Source of the DNA: Methanocorpusculum sp.
GTDB lineage: Archaea > Halobacteriota > Methanomicrobia > Methanomicrobiales > Methanocorpusculaceae
Length of the DNA: 16,213 nucleotides
Direction of reading: 5' to 3'
Assembly: GCA_029987025.1 (NCBI GenBank)
Contig: DALTWQ010000023.1
Coordinates: 1 to 16,213 of the forward strand
Part shown: positions 14,487-16,213 of the stretch, one piece after another
Position numbering within the stretch: position 1 is the first letter of the stretch
Layout: each line of letters opens with the position of its first letter
Notes under the pieces: model-generated
Database searches by the model: none
What the model saw: the letters and a program-made list of their open reading frames with translations, nothing else
Told to the model about the DNA's origin: nothing
Made by a program: the position numbers and the translations under genes

Positions 14487-15876
14487 TCAGAAGAAACATT
14501 ATCCGAGACAAAAAAAGAATGCTGTACCTGAAGCCGGACATCCGTTTGTCAAAAAAAGTCCGCAGCCGAAAGCAGCAGCAGAAGAGGAGTCTATGCTCGG
14601 GTGGATTTCACAGAAGTTCACGCATTATGTCCCGACACGCTCGTTAGCAGTGCGTGCGCTCCGGCACATGCGTCCCGCTGACCGGAAAAACCTCTCCTCT
14701 GAAGATATTATGCTGATGAGAACTGCCGAAGGATACTGGTTTGAGTATCTTATCTACGAGCAGCTCATCAGAATCGCAGAAGAGACTGATACGATTAAAA
14801 AAATTGTGCGGAAAGGTGCTGATGTAAAATCCCATAAAGTCAAGAATCAGCTCGGAACAAACGGCATCTACTCTGCAGATAAAGGAGACATTCGTGTCCG
14901 CGGAAACGGCCAGGACTTAGCTGAGGTCGATCTGCTTCTCTTCGACAAAAACGACCGGGTAGTCTTCTGCGAAATTGTAACATCCCCTGCTGATTTAAAA
15001 GATCTGGAAGCGGAGATTATCTATAAGAAAAAGCTCTTCGGTTACCTTTTCGGACAGGACCATGTCGGGTTTATCTTATTTACCTCTGTAGATATTGCAA
15101 ACACGCAGACGGTTAAACGGCTGAAAGAAGACCCTGACAATGCCTATATCTGTACGGCAAGCTGCGAGACAATGAAGCGCTGCTTAACAGGCCTCAGGCT
15201 TATGAACCTCCCGACAAATGTCGAGACATCGCCGAAACTGGTAAAGGCAGAAGACTTACACACAGTTCAGTTTGATTACAAAAAACTGCACGACGAAGCT
15301 TTATCCCAGCTTTACTTTGCGCAGGAACACCATTTAACAGCAAACCAGTTCTTCGACAACCCGAGCGTGTCTCCGCTGGTCAAGAAAGTTATCTGCGGCG
15401 GCCTCTATCCGTCAGCGGTTAAATCACTTATTGCAAACCACGGACTGCGCATCAAATCAGAGCAGCTGACGCCTGAAAAAGTCTTTGAGGAGTACTCAAA
15501 AGTAATTGTCGCGGTTGACTTCCCGGAAATTGAACCGGTAGTGTATCTTAAGCCGCGCAAAAAACGTGAGTATCTGAAACTTGTTCCGTCAAGTCTTGGA
15601 GGATTCAAGTACGAACGCCCGACACCATCCCGCGTAGGATTTTATCTCTGGCTTGAAACGGTTAAGCCGGTCCTTGGAGCAGAACGGATGGAAACTGTTC
15701 TCGGGTACTGCGATGATGATATTACGGCATTTCCGAAGGTGGGAAAACCGGAACGCCTGCCTGACCCGCCGGAACTTCAGGCTAAATCTAAACCAATACA
15801 GCATAAAAAACAGCATCATAACAGACAAAAAGACAAACGGCCGAAACAGAAAGAGAATCATACAGAAAAGCAGTAA
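14479..15876 (+). CDS. Unknown protein with degenerate PD-(D/E)XK nuclease-like core and basic tails
   Basis: A 465-residue protein I cannot assign to a named family. The N-terminus (1-32) is rich in K, Q and P. Residues 84-96 (EGYWFEYLIYEQL) resemble the first helix of PD-(D/E)XK nucleases. The core would be strand AEVDLLLFD (148-156) with E149 and D151, then VVFCEIVTS (161-169) with E165. The lysine expected two residues after E165 is V167, so a lysine may have migrated to the helix (K183-K185) or activity may be lost. Residues ~262-425 form a second part with YLKPRKKREYLKLVP (356-370) and no recognised motif. The tail (435-465) is very basic and probably disordered, suited to nucleic-acid binding. 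Its start overlaps Trm-G10 by 8 bases, suggesting a tRNA/RNA-related role. No signal peptide or membrane segment is visible. Confidence 0.6.
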   Translation: MNNQKKHYPRQKKNAVPEAGHPFVKKSPQPKAAAEEESMLGWISQKFTHYVPTRSLAVRALRHMRPADRKNLSSEDIMLMRTAEGYWFEYLIYEQLIRIAEETDTIKKIVRKGADVKSHKVKNQLGTNGIYSADKGDIRVRGNGQDLAEVDLLLFDKNDRVVFCEIVTSPADLKDLEAEIIYKKKLFGYLFGQDHVGFILFTSVDIANTQTVKRLKEDPDNAYICTASCETMKRCLTGLRLMNLPTNVETSPKLVKAEDLHTVQFDYKKLHDEALSQLYFAQEHHLTANQFFDNPSVSPLVKKVICGGLYPSAVKSLIANHGLRIKSEQLTPEKVFEEYSKVIVAVDFPEIEPVVYLKPRKKREYLKLVPSSLGGFKYERPTPSRVGFYLWLETVKPVLGAERMETVLGYCDDDITAFPKVGKPERLPDPPELQAKSKPIQHKKQHHNRQKDKRPKQKENHTEKQ

Positions 15877-15918
15877 GTTCTGCAGCAGAAAAAGATTTTT
15901 TTCTAAAAACCGCAGAAC
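15877..15918 (+). terminator. Nested hairpin with T7 tract after the nuclease-like gene
   Basis: GTTCTGC (15877-15883), directly after the stop codon, pairs with GCAGAAC (15912-15918). Inside it AGAAAAA (15887-15893) pairs with TTTTTCT (15898-15904). A run of seven Ts lies at 15896-15902. This is the likely transcription end of the trmG10 operon on the plus strand. Confidence 0.5.
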
Positions 15919-15990
15919 AAAAAAAATATTTGTTACTATTCAGCCATTATCTGAGGAAAAGACAGTTGTTCTGGTCAGTGCGTGTTTTTG

Positions 15991-16011
15991 AAAAAACCGC
16001 GAATCTTCGCG
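15991..16011 (-). terminator. Minus-strand hairpin followed by T6
   Basis: Read on the minus strand, CGCGAA-GA-TTCGCG (16011 to 15998) is a 6-base-arm hairpin followed by one G pair context and a run of six Ts (15996-15991). It looks like a terminator for a minus-strand transcript arriving from the right. On the plus strand the same segment is a tandem CGCGAATCT repeat (15998-16006 and 16008-16016). Confidence 0.45.
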
Positions 16012-16153
16012 AATCTCAAACGCGATCCGCATGCCTTCGGCCTGCTTTAGCTTCGAGCCTAAAGGCTCTCGCATATCGCGGGCACGGGCGGCTCGCTGGG
16101 GTAAATTGAAGAAGAGCATGAGCTGTATTTTCCCAATGCAGATAAATTCAACT

Positions 16154-16213
16154 AAAAAAGCAGCCCGCGGCGTCCCGCGATAAGCGGGAACAGACGCCGT
16201 GAATAGGGCTGCG
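16154..16213 (-). terminator. Large three-stem hairpin followed by T6 on the minus strand
   Basis: On the minus strand a long imperfect hairpin is followed by six Ts (16159-16154). Stems are GCAGCCC (16160-16166) with GGGCTGC (16206-16212), CGGCGT (16068-equivalent position 16168-16173) with ACGCCG (16194-16199), and CCCGC (16174-16178) with GCGGG (16084-equivalent position 16184-16188), closed by a GATAA loop. Five-base bulges (16189-16193 and 16201-16205) lie on one side only. The simplest reading is the end of a minus-strand transcript whose gene lies beyond the window. It could also be the 3' stem of a structured RNA. Confidence 0.55.

Larger units (their letters stand above)
15919..16213. 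other. Gene-poor, GC-rich structured region at the right edge
   Basis: From the terminator of the preceding operon to the window edge (about 295 bases) there is no convincing protein gene. Up to about 15990 the sequence is AT-rich and featureless. From 15991 onward it becomes GC-rich and folded: tandem CGCGAATCT copies, CGCGAT (16021-16026) pairing with ATCGCG (16075-16080) around an inner GAGCC-TAAA-GGCTC hairpin (16055-16068), and a three-part hairpin at 16160-16212. A 50-codon open frame runs from ATG 16031 to a stop at 16183 with many Arg, Lys and Ser codons, but it has no ribosome binding site and coincides with the structure. A dispersed repeat or a small non-coding RNA is at least as likely. 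No tRNA or rRNA feature was recognised. Confidence 0.5.

Noticed and set aside
16021..16080. Cloverleaf-like fold that might be a tRNA
   Set aside because: It has a 6-base closing stem but no T-loop consensus, no anticodon arm of the correct size and the wrong length for a tRNA.
16168..16199. GC-rich hairpin with GCGGGAACA resembling a type I-E CRISPR repeat
   Set aside because: There is only one copy in the window, no spacer periodicity and no cas gene. The pairing pattern and following T6 fit a minus-strand terminator better.

Overview
The window is archaeal chromosome, almost certainly from a methanogenic euryarchaeon. The evidence is ribosomal protein L21e next to RNA polymerase subunit F (Rpo4), the run L21e - Rpo4 - DUF655 - KsgA - HemK-like methylase, an archaeal-type alanyl-tRNA synthetase, the archaeal cofactor-independent phosphoglycerate mutase (ApgM), Pus10, a Trm-G10 tRNA methyltransferase, an ATP-dependent DNA ligase, TATA-box promoters and oligo-T terminators. 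Gene content and roughly 50% GC suggest Methanomicrobiales, perhaps a Methanocorpusculum-like organism. That placement is inference, not a database result.

Layout. (1) 1-3051, plus strand: the 3' end of pus10, then rpl21e, rpoF, a DUF655 helix-hairpin-helix protein, ksgA and a HemK/Mtq2-type methyltransferase. These are closely spaced and form a translation/transcription operon. (2) 3078-7471, minus strand: alaS followed by an ATP-dependent DNA ligase, convergent with the first block. (3) 7472-7630: divergent promoter region between alaS and apgM. (4) 7631-10895, plus strand: apgM, a two-block bactofilin-like (polymer-forming) protein and an unassigned SAM-dependent methyltransferase, ending in a strong oligo-T tract. 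(5) 10921-11965, minus strand: a metallo-beta-lactamase-fold hydrolase and a DUF123 (GIY-YIG-like) protein. (6) 12076-13396, plus strand: a GNAT acetyltransferase followed four bases later by a DUF2156 protein. (7) 13524-15876, plus strand: Trm-G10 overlapping by 8 bases a 465-residue protein of unknown function with a degenerate PD-(D/E)XK nuclease-like core. (8) 15877-16213: a gene-poor, GC-rich, strongly structured stretch with a plus-strand terminator and two minus-strand hairpin/oligo-T units.

Most of the window is housekeeping: ribosome assembly (KsgA, L21e), release-factor methylation (HemK-like), tRNA modification (Pus10, Trm-G10), tRNA charging (AlaRS), DNA joining and glycolysis/gluconeogenesis. 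No phage, IS element, CRISPR array, rRNA or tRNA gene was seen. The least explained items are the nuclease-like protein at 14479-15876, the structured right-end element, the bactofilin-like protein with a hydrophobic segment, and the orphan methyltransferase at 10056-10895. I did not find convincing evidence of a wholly new multi-gene system.
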